Shown: piece by piece, positions 1-8,700 of the stretch
Layout: each line of letters begins with the position of its first letter
How positions within the stretch are numbered: position 1 is the stretch's first letter
Assembly: GCA_036262095.1 (NCBI GenBank)
Contig: DATAJQ010000054.1
Span: forward strand, 26,220-90,219
Length of the DNA stretch: 64,000 bases
Direction: 5' to 3'
From: Terrimonas_A sp036262095
GTDB taxonomy: Bacteria; Bacteroidota; Bacteroidia; Chitinophagales; Chitinophagaceae
Translations under genes and position numbers: made by a program
The notes under the pieces: model-generated
Told to the model about the DNA's origin: nothing
The model's database searches: none
What the model saw: only the letters and a program-made list of their open reading frames with translations

Positions 1-455
1 GCAATGATGGTACTGGCAGATGAAGGGATTTTTGAGCAGATAAACCGTGCAAATCTCCTTACTGTCTTTACCGCACTCACCGGACTGCGGTCATTTTGCT
101 TTTCAAGGTCCTGCTTTATACCCGCATCTGTAAAAATACGATTGGGGTCGAACCGGAAGACCCGGCCATTTTGAGAGAAACTAATAAAGCGCTCGTTATC
201 GTTCTCTATATTGATCAGTAAGCCTCCCCTTCTTTCCAGCACTCGCCTGGCGGCTTCAAGGGAAGTATTTTCATTATGATGAAGATTGATGAGCACCGTA
301 CGCACATTAGTGCCAAACCGGATCATTTTAATAAGGATCTTCTTATCTCCCAGCACACAGGAAACCGTTTTTTCCCTTCCCGTGAGCCGGGGTGGTTGGG
401 CGATTGCTGCAAAGCATAGTCCAATCGACAATATCCAGGCGATAAATAATTTCAT
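1..455 (-). CDS. Secreted protein of unknown function, cut by the window edge
   Basis: From the ATG at 455 the frame stays open for 151 codons to the edge of the window, so the C-terminus is missing. The first 20 residues (MKLFIAWILSIGLCFAAIAQ) form a clear signal peptide. The mature part has a short polar segment INLHHNENTS followed by a helix rich in Arg and Glu and then a strand-like stretch (RFISFSQNGRVFRF). The clustered His and Glu residues could bind a metal, but I cannot assign a family. The start lies 6 bp after the stop of the amine oxidase, so the two are probably co-transcribed. This frame is seen directly; function is unknown. Confidence 0.7.
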   Translation of the reverse strand, partial: MKLFIAWILSIGLCFAAIAQPPRLTGREKTVSCVLGDKKILIKMIRFGTNVRTVLINLHHNENTSLEAARRVLERRGGLLINIENDNERFISFSQNGRVFRFDPNRIFTDAGIKQDLEKQNDRSPVSAVKTVRRFARFICSKIPSSASTII

Positions 456-461
456 ATAATA

Positions 462-1742
462 TCATTTCGCTTTCAGGATCCTCCCGGCTATATTCTTTCC
501 ACTTATCAAAGCAGCTTCCACTGTTCCGGGCGATGGCCCTTCATAAAAAGCTTCACCTGCGAAATAAACTGCATTGCCAGGAGCTGTATTAAATAATTGC
601 CTCACCTGTGCAGAAGATGGGGTAACATAGCTATATCCGCCACCAGCCCATTCATCCCTTGCCCAGTTGAACACGTGTGATGCATTCAGCAAGGATTGTA
701 CCGTCTCACCCTTCATCTTAAAAATATTGGCCAGTGAATGCAGGGCCATTTGTAATAATTCCTCTTTTGATGTATTGCTCAATTCATCTGCAGGCGGGCC
801 ACCCAGCCAGCCAGTGAATGCGGTTTCATTACCTGCCTGCGGCCACCAGGTGGGAACCTTTTCATCACTGATGATAAAACCGATATCCCTGTTATAGCGG
901 TTCCAGAAAGGCTCACTGAACTCGAGGATGAATTTTATAACACTGCCATAGCCCATTTGCTGAGTGGCATCCAGGTATGCATCAAGAGACGGCACAAAAC
1001 TGATTGCATCATTTGCCTGGCGGCTTTGCAATAAACCAAGTGGAATGGTAATTATTATCTTATCTGCATCAAAAACAGTTTGCGGGTCTTTATATGCTCT
1101 AACCGAACCTTCTTTCCATTCGATCAGCTTTATGGCGGTGTTGGTATAAATGGAGCATCCATTCCTGATACATTCGTTTTCGAGGAAACGGATCAGCGAC
1201 ATATATCCTTTATCAATCCGGAAATTATTAGTGGTTTCGTTTGTCCATTCCTCCAGCAGGGCTTTAAGGCTTACACGATTGATATCTGCCAGGTCAAACC
1301 CTTCTGCAAACCGGCCGATATGATGCCGGAGGGTATGATCTTTTTCTGATGCATAATATTTATTCAGGAAAGAAAGCATGGAGATATCTTCCTTTTCCTT
1401 TTTCATTTTATCTAGTAATTCTTCCCATCCTTCAATGATCTCATCCGATTCTTCCCATTTTCCATCTTTTACATTGAATATATTCCCTTTGGCATGGGAA
1501 CAGGAAAGACCAGCTTCTTTCAATAATTGGAAAGTCAATGGCAATTCACCATGTATAAACTCGGCGCCTCCCTCCAGGTGCATGGCAGAGCCATTCTTAT
1601 AAATAGTCCTGATCCGCCCTCCTGGTTGATCACGGGCTTCCAGTATGGTTATTTTACAGTAAGGGCTTAATTCCCGGGCTGCCATTAAACCGGCAGCACC
1701 TGCTCCTACGATAATAATATGTTGGGCTGATTTTTCTTTCAC
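462..1742 (-). CDS. Flavin-containing amine oxidase (FAD/NAD(P)-binding oxidoreductase)
   Basis: 426 residues, the usual length for bacterial monoamine-oxidase-like proteins. An N-terminal Rossmann motif GAGAAG (residues 13-18) is followed by the acidic ribose-binding residue in ILEARDQPGGRIRT, the FAD signature of the family. The C-terminus has the expected YFAGEAFYEG...GTVEAALISG flavin-binding segment. Such enzymes oxidise amines to imines with release of hydrogen peroxide; the substrate here cannot be inferred. There is no signal peptide, so it is likely cytoplasmic. The start codon is GTG (1742), 14 bp after an exact TAnnTTTG box, and no in-frame ATG lies nearby upstream. Confidence 0.9.
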   Translation of the reverse strand: MKEKSAQHIIIVGAGAAGLMAARELSPYCKITILEARDQPGGRIRTIYKNGSAMHLEGGAEFIHGELPLTFQLLKEAGLSCSHAKGNIFNVKDGKWEESDEIIEGWEELLDKMKKEKEDISMLSFLNKYYASEKDHTLRHHIGRFAEGFDLADINRVSLKALLEEWTNETTNNFRIDKGYMSLIRFLENECIRNGCSIYTNTAIKLIEWKEGSVRAYKDPQTVFDADKIIITIPLGLLQSRQANDAISFVPSLDAYLDATQQMGYGSVIKFILEFSEPFWNRYNRDIGFIISDEKVPTWWPQAGNETAFTGWLGGPPADELSNTSKEELLQMALHSLANIFKMKGETVQSLLNASHVFNWARDEWAGGGYSYVTPSSAQVRQLFNTAPGNAVYFAGEAFYEGPSPGTVEAALISGKNIAGRILKAK

Positions 1743-1756
1743 AAATTAATCTTCGC

Positions 1757-1764
1757 CAAATCTA
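1757..1764 (-). promoter_or_regulatory. Predicted -7 promoter box of the amine oxidase gene
   Basis: Minus-strand TAGATTTG matches the Bacteroidota -7 consensus TAnnTTTG exactly and ends 14 bp before the GTG start. It overlaps the stop codon of the upstream membrane-protein gene. No convincing -33 TTTG is seen. Confidence 0.4.
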
Positions 1765-2208
1765 TACCAACTGCTGCCGCTGATTGTCGGAAGCACGGAT
1801 CGAATGTTTCCAAAATCTGTATTGATTATACATAAGGACATTCACAAAAGCAGATAAGATAAAAAGAAGCAGCATAAAACATAATCTGAAAACGTAACGA
1901 TTGGATTCAAGCACCAGCAGGCTGCCACTTTTATTACTTCGAAGCGGGATCAGTTCATTGATGGGAAACTCAGCAGACCGGCAGCCAGGACCATGAACAT
2001 CTACTTTATGTAATTTACCCCCATATTCCACACTCACATATTTGTCCCATCGCTTGCACACGCTTGCATTATCAATTACTTTCCCCTCCACCTTTATGCC
2101 GTTCCTTGAAAGATAATAATCCCTTATTGCATAAAAGGCAAGAAAGGAAGTGCAAACAATCATTATGAGCGCACCGATAATACCTAATAGCAGTTTGTTC
2201 TTTTTCAT
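1762..2208 (-). CDS. Small membrane protein with an extracytoplasmic domain (DUF3592-like)
   Basis: 148 residues with one transmembrane helix at about residues 7-28 and another at about 106-127, enclosing a roughly 75-residue soluble domain with the pattern GIKVEGKVID...YVSVEYGG. A two-helix frame around a small beta domain is typical of DUF3592-type membrane proteins, but the match is by overall pattern only. Two cysteines (VCKRW and GPGCRS) in the outer domain could form a disulfide. It lies 19 bp upstream of the amine oxidase on the same strand. Function unknown. Confidence 0.75.
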   Translation of the reverse strand: MKKNKLLLGIIGALIMIVCTSFLAFYAIRDYYLSRNGIKVEGKVIDNASVCKRWDKYVSVEYGGKLHKVDVHGPGCRSAEFPINELIPLRSNKSGSLLVLESNRYVFRLCFMLLLFILSAFVNVLMYNQYRFWKHSIRASDNQRQQLV

Positions 2209-2389
2209 CAGGCGAATCGTTGGTATAGTTTTACATTGGTCCGGTGGTTTGTAATTAAATATACTTATCTCCCGTTGAAATTCAATACATCATACCCATA
2301 AAAGAAATCCGGGTTTATCTTAGTGCATACATGGCCCCTTTTTTGCCTTACAGTAAGGATAAAGCCATTATCAAATCTTAACCCTGAGG

Positions 2390-3607
2390 ATGAAACGACT
2401 GATCATTTCATTATCCTTTTTTGTACCCGTTGCCCTGCATGCCCAGAAGGCATCGAATACACTCCCCCAGAATAAGCCTGTGGTTGATACTACAGGAATG
2501 AAAGACCTGATCGATGTAGCCAAAGACCTCTTTCATATCAGCCCCCAAAAAATCCAGGAGAAGAGGGAAAAAAAGATCTATTTCTCGCTGCTACCCTTCA
2601 GTAATGCACCGGGCGGTACCGGCAGGGCATTGGTGACCAGCACTACCGCCGGCATGTACCTGGGACCCCGCCAAACTACGTACAAATCAAGCGCCACTTT
2701 TGCTCCATACTGGAATTTTAAAGGCCGTTTTGGATTACCACTGCGGACCAGCATTTGGCTTTCCGGCAATACCTGGAATATACAGGGCGATATGCGCTTC
2801 CTGGTATACCCCCAGCATACCTGGGGTATCGGCAGTTCGAGTGACAACGATAAAAAGATACTTGTGGACTATAAATATATCCGCTTCTACCAGGCAGCAC
2901 TCAAACGCATCCATTCTCATTTCTTCGTGGGAATGGGATATAATCTTGATTACCGTTTTAATATCCGGAGCAATGATTCCACCCTTGATCTGAAAACATT
3001 TACCGGTTATCCCTTTGGCACCAATAGCCACTCCCTTGCTTCAGGTATCAGCTTACAGGCTGTGTATGATACACGTCACAACCTGATCAACCCCCTGCCG
3101 GGATTTTATGCCAATCTCACCTACCGCATCAACCCCGGCTTTTTAGGCAATTCACAACCCTGGCATTCGATCTATGCGGATGTGCGCAAATACATTTCCC
3201 TTAATCCATCCAAACCATCTCAACAAAATACGCTTGCGCTCTGGTCTTATGTCTGGAAAGTGCTGAACAGCGGAGTTCCTTACCTCGATCTTCCCAGTAC
3301 AGGATGGGACCCCTACAACCGTTCTGCCCGGGGTATTGACCAAAATCGTTACCGTGGCAAAACCCTGATCTATTTTGAAGCTGAATACCGCCGGGATATT
3401 ACAGCAAACGGACTGTTCGGGTTTGTTCTTTTTGCCAATACCAATACTGTAAGCGGCAACAATAGCCTGTTCAGGGACTGGCATCCTGCTGCAGGCGCCG
3501 GCCTCCGGATCAAATGCAGCAAAGTCTCCGGTACCAATCTCGCACTTGATTTCGGATTCAGCAAAGGCTATAAAACAATAATGGTAAATATCAGCGAAGC
3601 TTTCTGA
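2390..3607 (+). CDS. BamA/TamA-family outer membrane beta-barrel without POTRA domains
   Basis: 405 residues with an N-terminal signal peptide (MKRLIISLSFFVPVALHAQ). After a short linker (residues 20-65) nearly the whole protein is amphipathic beta strands, including the D15/surface-antigen-like segments TSTTAGMYLGPRQT, SLQAVYDTRHNLINPLPGFY and FEAEYRRDITANGLFGFVLF. It has no POTRA repeats, so it is not the BamA assembly factor but one of the small Omp85-like barrels common in Bacteroidota. Expected location is the outer membrane; cargo or ligand is unknown. It heads a plus-strand run of four envelope genes up to 8181. Confidence 0.85.
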   Translation: MKRLIISLSFFVPVALHAQKASNTLPQNKPVVDTTGMKDLIDVAKDLFHISPQKIQEKREKKIYFSLLPFSNAPGGTGRALVTSTTAGMYLGPRQTTYKSSATFAPYWNFKGRFGLPLRTSIWLSGNTWNIQGDMRFLVYPQHTWGIGSSSDNDKKILVDYKYIRFYQAALKRIHSHFFVGMGYNLDYRFNIRSNDSTLDLKTFTGYPFGTNSHSLASGISLQAVYDTRHNLINPLPGFYANLTYRINPGFLGNSQPWHSIYADVRKYISLNPSKPSQQNTLALWSYVWKVLNSGVPYLDLPSTGWDPYNRSARGIDQNRYRGKTLIYFEAEYRRDITANGLFGFVLFANTNTVSGNNSLFRDWHPAAGAGLRIKCSKVSGTNLALDFGFSKGYKTIMVNISEAF

Positions 3608-3695
3608 TACAAGAAATCGTTTTGCACCTGCCACGTATTCAGCTCTGCAGTTGTCAATGGTATCAAAACCTCCTTGACAATTCACTGATTATTAC

Positions 3696-4676
3696 ATGAA
3701 ACATATTACTGTTGCAGCCTTACTCCTTATCTCCCTTTTCTCCTGTAAAAAAGAAACACCAAATACTCCGGACCCGGCAACGGATATTCCTGAATGGACC
3801 TTGTTCAACACACTTAACTCACCGCTTCCCGATGACCAGATCAATGCTTTGGCTATCGATAAGCAGGACGTAAAATGGATCGGCACTTCAAAAGGGTTGG
3901 TACGGTGGCAGGGAAATGAATGGAAGGTCTTTAATAGTAGTAATTCACCTCTTCCTGCTGATTATGTACAATCGCTGGCCGTGGAAGATAATGGCATTCT
4001 TTGGGCTGGCACCGCAGAAGGGTTGATCAGGTTGTCAGGCGATAACTGGCAGGTATACACAACCGCTAACAGCCTTCTAACCCATAAAGGCATCCCCAGC
4101 ATCGTACATGATGCACAAAGAAGGATCACTTATGTCGGCACAGAAGGCAGCATTATTAAGATCAGTGCCGATAACCGTTGGGATATACTGCTGGAAAATG
4201 ACAATCCCGTATTGTCATTGGCTGTTGACAGGAATGGGCTGCTCTGGGCAGGTCAGTTCAACTTCTTCGCCTTTACAGGTCGCCTCGGAAAATATGAAAA
4301 CGGGCAATGGGCCAGCTTCAATCTCGCTACAGCAGGATATCCATCCAGTTTTCCTTATTCTCTTGCTATCGATAAAAATAATAAACCGGTTGTGGCCTTA
4401 AGTGGTACGGCTGTAAGAACAGTGGTTCATGTGAATGGCCAGACGCTGGAAGAAATTCCTTATTCTTCTACTGCAGGAGGGGTTAAGGTCCTTTTTGCCG
4501 AAGGAGATAAAATCTGGTTAGGCGGGGATCGCTTATCTATGCTGGGCAACAGGGACCATCCCAGTTTTAGCATTCCGGACACTGATTCCCCCATTCTGGC
4601 AATTGCAATTGACAGCAAGGGCAACAAGTGGTTGGGGACTCTTTATAGTGGGGTGGTTAGGTATCATGCTAAATAA
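3696..4676 (+). CDS. Lipoprotein with two-component-regulator propeller repeats
   Basis: 326 residues. The N-terminus ends in a lipobox (LISLFSC, Cys at about residue 16), so it is probably a lipid-anchored envelope protein. The body is a series of 35-45-residue repeats of the form INALAIDKQDVKWIGTSKGL followed by VRWQGNEWKVF, the reg_prop blades known from the periplasmic sensor of hybrid two-component systems. Here the propeller stands alone, without kinase or regulator domains, and so may act as a ligand-binding protein. The neighbours are outer-membrane barrels. Ligand unknown. Confidence 0.8.
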   Translation: MKHITVAALLLISLFSCKKETPNTPDPATDIPEWTLFNTLNSPLPDDQINALAIDKQDVKWIGTSKGLVRWQGNEWKVFNSSNSPLPADYVQSLAVEDNGILWAGTAEGLIRLSGDNWQVYTTANSLLTHKGIPSIVHDAQRRITYVGTEGSIIKISADNRWDILLENDNPVLSLAVDRNGLLWAGQFNFFAFTGRLGKYENGQWASFNLATAGYPSSFPYSLAIDKNNKPVVALSGTAVRTVVHVNGQTLEEIPYSSTAGGVKVLFAEGDKIWLGGDRLSMLGNRDHPSFSIPDTDSPILAIAIDSKGNKWLGTLYSGVVRYHAK

Positions 4677-4848
4677 TACCAATACTCTTTCCGGATGCAA
4701 ATTACAAAGCACCTATTAAAATCACTGACGAAGGATAATCCTGGTATCATTTATGGATCGGTTGGATAAAATCTTTCTGTGGTTGAACCCCGGCCGTCCT
4801 CATTTGTTAATTATGAATTCGAATACAGACCGGATCAAAACAAAGCCG

Positions 4849-5493
4849 ATGATCAAACGCTTATTACCTGGCGTCTTCCTGCTGATCACATTCCTGCAGG
4901 CTGAAGCACAGAAAGACTGGACACTCAAACTGAATAAAGAGAATATTGCCGTTTACACAAAAACACCGGCCAATTCCGATTTCAAAGCCATTAAAGTAGA
5001 TTGCGAGCTGAATACTACTCTTACTAAACTCACAGCCGTGGTGCTGGATGCAAATGCCGGCACGGAGTGGGTATACAGTACCAAATCAAGCGTATTGCTA
5101 AAACAGGTCTCTCCTTCTGAACTGTATTATTACTCTGAGGTAAAACTGCCCTGGCCGCTCAGCAACCGGGATTTTATTGCACACCTGATCGCCACACAGG
5201 ACCCAATAACCAAAGTGGTTACTATCAATGGACCGGTTGAGCCTGATTACCTGCCGGAGAAAAAAGGGATCGTACGGGTACATAAATCGTCGGGGAAATG
5301 GGTGATCACTCCCAGGGGCTCTAACCGCATAAGGCTGGAATACACATTGGAAACCGATCCCGGCGGGTCTATTCCCGCATGGTTAGTAAATATGTTTGCT
5401 ACCAAAGGACCTTTTGAAACATTCAAAAGACTGAAAGTTCAACTCGATAAGCCAAAATATGCTTCAGTAAAACTGCCTTTTATTATTGAATAA
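4849..5493 (+). CDS. Secreted START-domain lipid-binding protein
   Basis: 214 residues from the ATG at 4849, chosen because the signal peptide MIKRLLPGVFLLITFLQAEA begins there; in-frame ATGs at 4753 and 4813 would add a polar extension before it. The mature protein has the START/helix-grip features: DWTLKLNKENIAVYTKT at the beginning, ELYYYSEVKLPWPLSNRDF in the middle, and a C-terminal helix PFETFKRLKVQL. START domains bind hydrophobic ligands such as sterols or lipids in a deep groove. A periplasmic START protein beside outer-membrane barrels suggests lipid handling, but that is inference. Confidence 0.85.
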   Translation: MIKRLLPGVFLLITFLQAEAQKDWTLKLNKENIAVYTKTPANSDFKAIKVDCELNTTLTKLTAVVLDANAGTEWVYSTKSSVLLKQVSPSELYYYSEVKLPWPLSNRDFIAHLIATQDPITKVVTINGPVEPDYLPEKKGIVRVHKSSGKWVITPRGSNRIRLEYTLETDPGGSIPAWLVNMFATKGPFETFKRLKVQLDKPKYASVKLPFIIE

Positions 5494-5570
5494 GTTTTCC
5501 ATATTAAGATGGGATCCGGAACCAGGGCAACATGGTAATTTCGTTACTGATCAGATTTCTTATGTTATCT

Positions 5571-5578
5571 TAGGTTTA
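5571..5578 (+). promoter_or_regulatory. Possible -7 box of the large barrel gene
   Basis: TAGGTTTA matches TAnnTTTG at seven of eight positions and lies 17 bp before the ATG at 5596. No clear -33 element. Confidence 0.25.
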
Positions 5579-5595
5579 CAAAACCTCTCCGGGTA

Positions 5596-8181
5596 ATGGC
5601 GACAGATAAGCAAGGCAAGCGGTGTTATTTACCTTTTATTTTCTTACTGGCCATGGTTAGCTGCGCTTTTACAGGTATTGCTCAAAGCAATACAGACAGC
5701 ATACTGGTCACTATTGCGCCAGGCTATAATAAAGTAAGCAAGCTGCACCGGCTACTATTCGGTGAAAATTACCGGCAACTATGGGGAGTGCCGGTAAAAG
5801 TGCGGGTCGTTCATTTGAGCACTGAAAAAGGCGGACTGAACATTTTGCAGGAAGGCGGAGGCCAGCAAACACGTTCATTACGCCTGCGCGATGGGACAGG
5901 CCGTGATTGGGTTTTAAGAAGCGTACAGAAATATCCCGAACGGCAATTACCAGCCAACCTGAAGCAAACAGTTGCCCGCGATATATTGCAGGATCAGGTA
6001 ACCACTGCCAACCCTTTTGCCGCCATCACAGTTCCTCCTTTGGCAGCAGCATTAAATATTCCCCATTCCAATCCCGAAATAGTTTATGTAGCAGATGATC
6101 CTGTACTGGGTGCTTATCAGCAGGAGTTCGGCAACCGTGTTTTTTTACTGGAAGAACGCGAACCGGTTGATTTCAATAAAACAGACAATACTATAAAAGC
6201 CCAGGAAAAATTACAGGAAGATAATGATGTAACTGTTGATCAGTCCCTCGTATTAAGAGCACGCCTGCTCGATATGCTCTTAGGCGACTGGGACCGGCAT
6301 GAGGATCAATGGCGGTGGGAAAGAGTAAAGAACAATAAGGAAACCAGCTATACGCCTATTCCGCGCGACCGTGATCAGGTGTACTACAAGACATCCGGTG
6401 TGTTTCCATGGATCGTTTCCCATCAATGGCTGAAATCAAAATTCCAGCCTTATAAAAACTCTATCCGTGATATAAAAGGCTGGAATTTCAATGCCCGGTA
6501 TTTTGACCGCTATTTCCTTAACCAGCTTAGTGAGGCCGACTGGCGAAGAGAGATCAGTTATGTGCAAACCTATCTCACCGATACATTGATCCGGCAAGCT
6601 ATCCGCCGGATGCCCGAAGGAATTTACCGGCTTTCAGGTGAAGAGATCATTAATACTATGATCGCCAGGCGCAATAACCTGGAAAAAATGGCATTGGAAT
6701 ATTATCGTTTCCTGTCTGTTTATGTGGATGTACCTGCTTCAGATAAACGGGAACAGTTCATTATAAAACAGGAAGGCAATAACCTGCTTGTAAATATTTA
6801 TAAATTAAAGAAAGACACATCCAGGAATGACATCATCTACCAGCGCAGCTTTGATCCTGTTATTACAAAGGAAATAAGATTATACGGATTTGACGGCAAA
6901 GATGAATTTCATGTGCAGGGGCCTATCTCTTCCTCTATCCGCATCCGCATGGTCGGTGGTGGCGGGGAAGACCAGTTTCATATTGACAGCAATACCAACA
7001 ACCGGAAAAATCTTTTTATTTACGACCGCTCCGGCAAGAACAATCTTCTCCCCTCCCACCGGCTGGCCAGGATCAGGGTTTCAACAGACAGCCTGGTCAA
7101 CAGTTTCGACCCCAAGAGTTTCCAATACGATCGTTTTGAACCTGTCATATCTGCCCATTACAATACGGATATCGGCATCAGCCTGATCGCAGGTTTTGCT
7201 TACACCAAACATGGTTTCCGCCGGACGCCTTATGCTTTCCGCCACCAGTTGCTTATGGACTATTCCATTGAAAGAAGATCTTTTCTGTTTACCTACTACG
7301 CAGATTACAAAAAAGCTTTTGGCAATAACGATCTGAGTATTAATATCACTTCGAGAGGCCCTAATAACGTCAGCAATTTCTTTGGATTGGGCAATGAAAG
7401 CGTGTTTGAGGATAAAGACATGAAAAAGATCGGTTATTATCGCAACAGGTATGATGTGGTGAATGCTGATGTGCGCATCAGCCGCACTTACCGGCATCTT
7501 ACGATCAATGGAGGAATTGGCGGGCAATACTATACCAGTAAAGCAGTCAACAATGAATTCAAATACCTGAAGGAATTCAACCAGCAGCACCCGGAAGAAG
7601 ATGTTTTTGCCACTCAATATTATGCAGGACTTATTGGCTCCGCAGAACTGGATACCCGGCTGAATAAAGCATTTCCCACCCAGGGCATTCACTGGTACAC
7701 CAGTCTTTCCGCCATGCGGCAACTCGGTCATCAGCAGGATACATACGGTCAGATCAGTTCGGCATTCAGTTTTTATATCAACCCAGACAAACGGTCGGTT
7801 CTTACCGTTGCGAATCGCACAGGCGCTGGTGCTACAATAGGTGATCCTGCCTATTTCCAGTTGTTAAAACTTGGCGGCCCTCAAACCCTTCGCGGTTATC
7901 ATACCTGGAGGTTTTCAGGAAAAACAATGTTGTATAATAACTTTGAACTACGGTTAAAGCTGCTCGATTTCAATTCCTATCTTTTTCCAGGCTCAATAGG
8001 CGTTATTGGCTTTGATGATATCGGAAGAGTATGGCTGCCAGGTGAAAGATCGGATGAATGGCATAATGGTTATGGCGCGGGCATTTATATTATTCCGGTG
8101 GAATTGATATTATTGCAATTCTCCAGAGGTTATTCAAAAGAGGGCACCATCAATTATCTTACGATAGGTTACAGGTTTTAA
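5596..8181 (+). CDS. Large outer membrane beta-barrel protein with a kinase-like N-terminal region
   Basis: 861 residues: signal peptide (about 1-30), a globular region (about 35-500) and a C-terminal barrel (about 515-861) of the BamA/TamA surface-antigen type, with the typical LGGPQTLRGYHTWRFSG segment and terminal aromatic residue. In related Bacteroidota proteins a metallophosphatase domain may precede this part; it is absent here. The globular region carries TRSLRLRDGTGRDWVLRSV (92-110), a hinge-like FLLEER (183-188), GDWDRHEDQWRW (230-241) and IPRDRDQVYYK (255-265). These resemble the nucleotide-binding lysine/arginine strand, catalytic loop and metal-binding Asp of HipA/Fam20-like atypical kinases. 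The barrel assignment is firm; the kinase-like reading is inference. Confidence 0.8.
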   Translation: MATDKQGKRCYLPFIFLLAMVSCAFTGIAQSNTDSILVTIAPGYNKVSKLHRLLFGENYRQLWGVPVKVRVVHLSTEKGGLNILQEGGGQQTRSLRLRDGTGRDWVLRSVQKYPERQLPANLKQTVARDILQDQVTTANPFAAITVPPLAAALNIPHSNPEIVYVADDPVLGAYQQEFGNRVFLLEEREPVDFNKTDNTIKAQEKLQEDNDVTVDQSLVLRARLLDMLLGDWDRHEDQWRWERVKNNKETSYTPIPRDRDQVYYKTSGVFPWIVSHQWLKSKFQPYKNSIRDIKGWNFNARYFDRYFLNQLSEADWRREISYVQTYLTDTLIRQAIRRMPEGIYRLSGEEIINTMIARRNNLEKMALEYYRFLSVYVDVPASDKREQFIIKQEGNNLLVNIYKLKKDTSRNDIIYQRSFDPVITKEIRLYGFDGKDEFHVQGPISSSIRIRMVGGGGEDQFHIDSNTNNRKNLFIYDRSGKNNLLPSHRLARIRVSTDSLVNSFDPKSFQYDRFEPVISAHYNTDIGISLIAGFAYTKHGFRRTPYAFRHQLLMDYSIERRSFLFTYYADYKKAFGNNDLSINITSRGPNNVSNFFGLGNESVFEDKDMKKIGYYRNRYDVVNADVRISRTYRHLTINGGIGGQYYTSKAVNNEFKYLKEFNQQHPEEDVFATQYYAGLIGSAELDTRLNKAFPTQGIHWYTSLSAMRQLGHQQDTYGQISSAFSFYINPDKRSVLTVANRTGAGATIGDPAYFQLLKLGGPQTLRGYHTWRFSGKTMLYNNFELRLKLLDFNSYLFPGSIGVIGFDDIGRVWLPGERSDEWHNGYGAGIYIIPVELILLQFSRGYSKEGTINYLTIGYRF

Positions 8182-8217
8182 AAACAGCGCTATAAAGCAA
8201 AGATGGCTGGCGGTAAT

Positions 8218-8670
8218 TCATAAATAGTAGTATGCTGCTTTAATAGCTTCATTCATTTGCCGGAGCAGCTTTACTCCCTGCCGGATCTCCTTTTCATTGA
8301 TCCCTGAAAGAACATGTGTATATAAATCCCCGGCTACCTGCAGGGCACGGGCTTGCAGTCTTTTCCCCTGCGCGGTTAAGTAAACATACTTGGCACGGCT
8401 ATCTGCATCATCTCCCTGTTGACGGATCAGTCCCAGCTTCTTCAGATTGATCAGTACCCGGGTAATGGTCGTTTTATCCCGTTCCAGCCTTTTGCTGATC
8501 TCCTGCTGGGGAAGACCGTCCTGCTGTGAAAGCAGGACGAGGATAGCAAACTGTTCTGCAGTAACAGCAATACCCTGCTTTTGAAAAGACAGGGTCAGCA
8601 ACCGTGCAAACTGGTGCGCAAAGGAAGAAACCAGGTAAGTAATATTACTATTTAAAGGGAGCGGAGACAT
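8218..8670 (-). CDS. MarR-family transcriptional repressor
   Basis: 150 residues from the ATG at 8670. A winged helix-turn-helix is clear: FAILVLLSQQDGLPQQEISK, then LERDKTTITRVLINLKKLGL as recognition helix, then the wing RQQGDDADSRAKYVYLTAQG. Flanking helices at both ends would form the dimer interface. A longer reading from 8730 is possible, but it would put a 26-bp palindrome inside the coding region; with the 8670 start that palindrome sits 4 bp upstream of ATG, exactly where a self-repressing operator belongs. The inducer and any further targets are unknown; no partner efflux gene lies next to it. Confidence 0.9.
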   Translation of the reverse strand: MSPLPLNSNITYLVSSFAHQFARLLTLSFQKQGIAVTAEQFAILVLLSQQDGLPQQEISKRLERDKTTITRVLINLKKLGLIRQQGDDADSRAKYVYLTAQGKRLQARALQVAGDLYTHVLSGINEKEIRQGVKLLRQMNEAIKAAYYYL

Positions 8671-8674
8671 GATC

Positions 8675-8700
8675 AATTTAGATGTATATACAACTAAATT
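8675..8700. promoter_or_regulatory. Palindromic operator of the MarR gene
   Basis: A 26-bp dyad with arms AATTTAG and CTAAATT around the core TGTATATACA; only one symmetric base pair is mismatched. It ends 4 bp from the ATG at 8670. Size, symmetry and AT content fit a MarR dimer site overlapping the promoter, which implies autorepression. Confidence 0.65.

Noticed and set aside
4753..4848. Longer START-domain start from 4753
   Set aside because: It would add a polar extension in front of a clear signal peptide; the ATG at 4849 begins the signal peptide.
7081..7731. 216-codon minus-strand frame inside the large barrel gene
   Set aside because: No family and lies antisense to a well-supported barrel; a composition effect.
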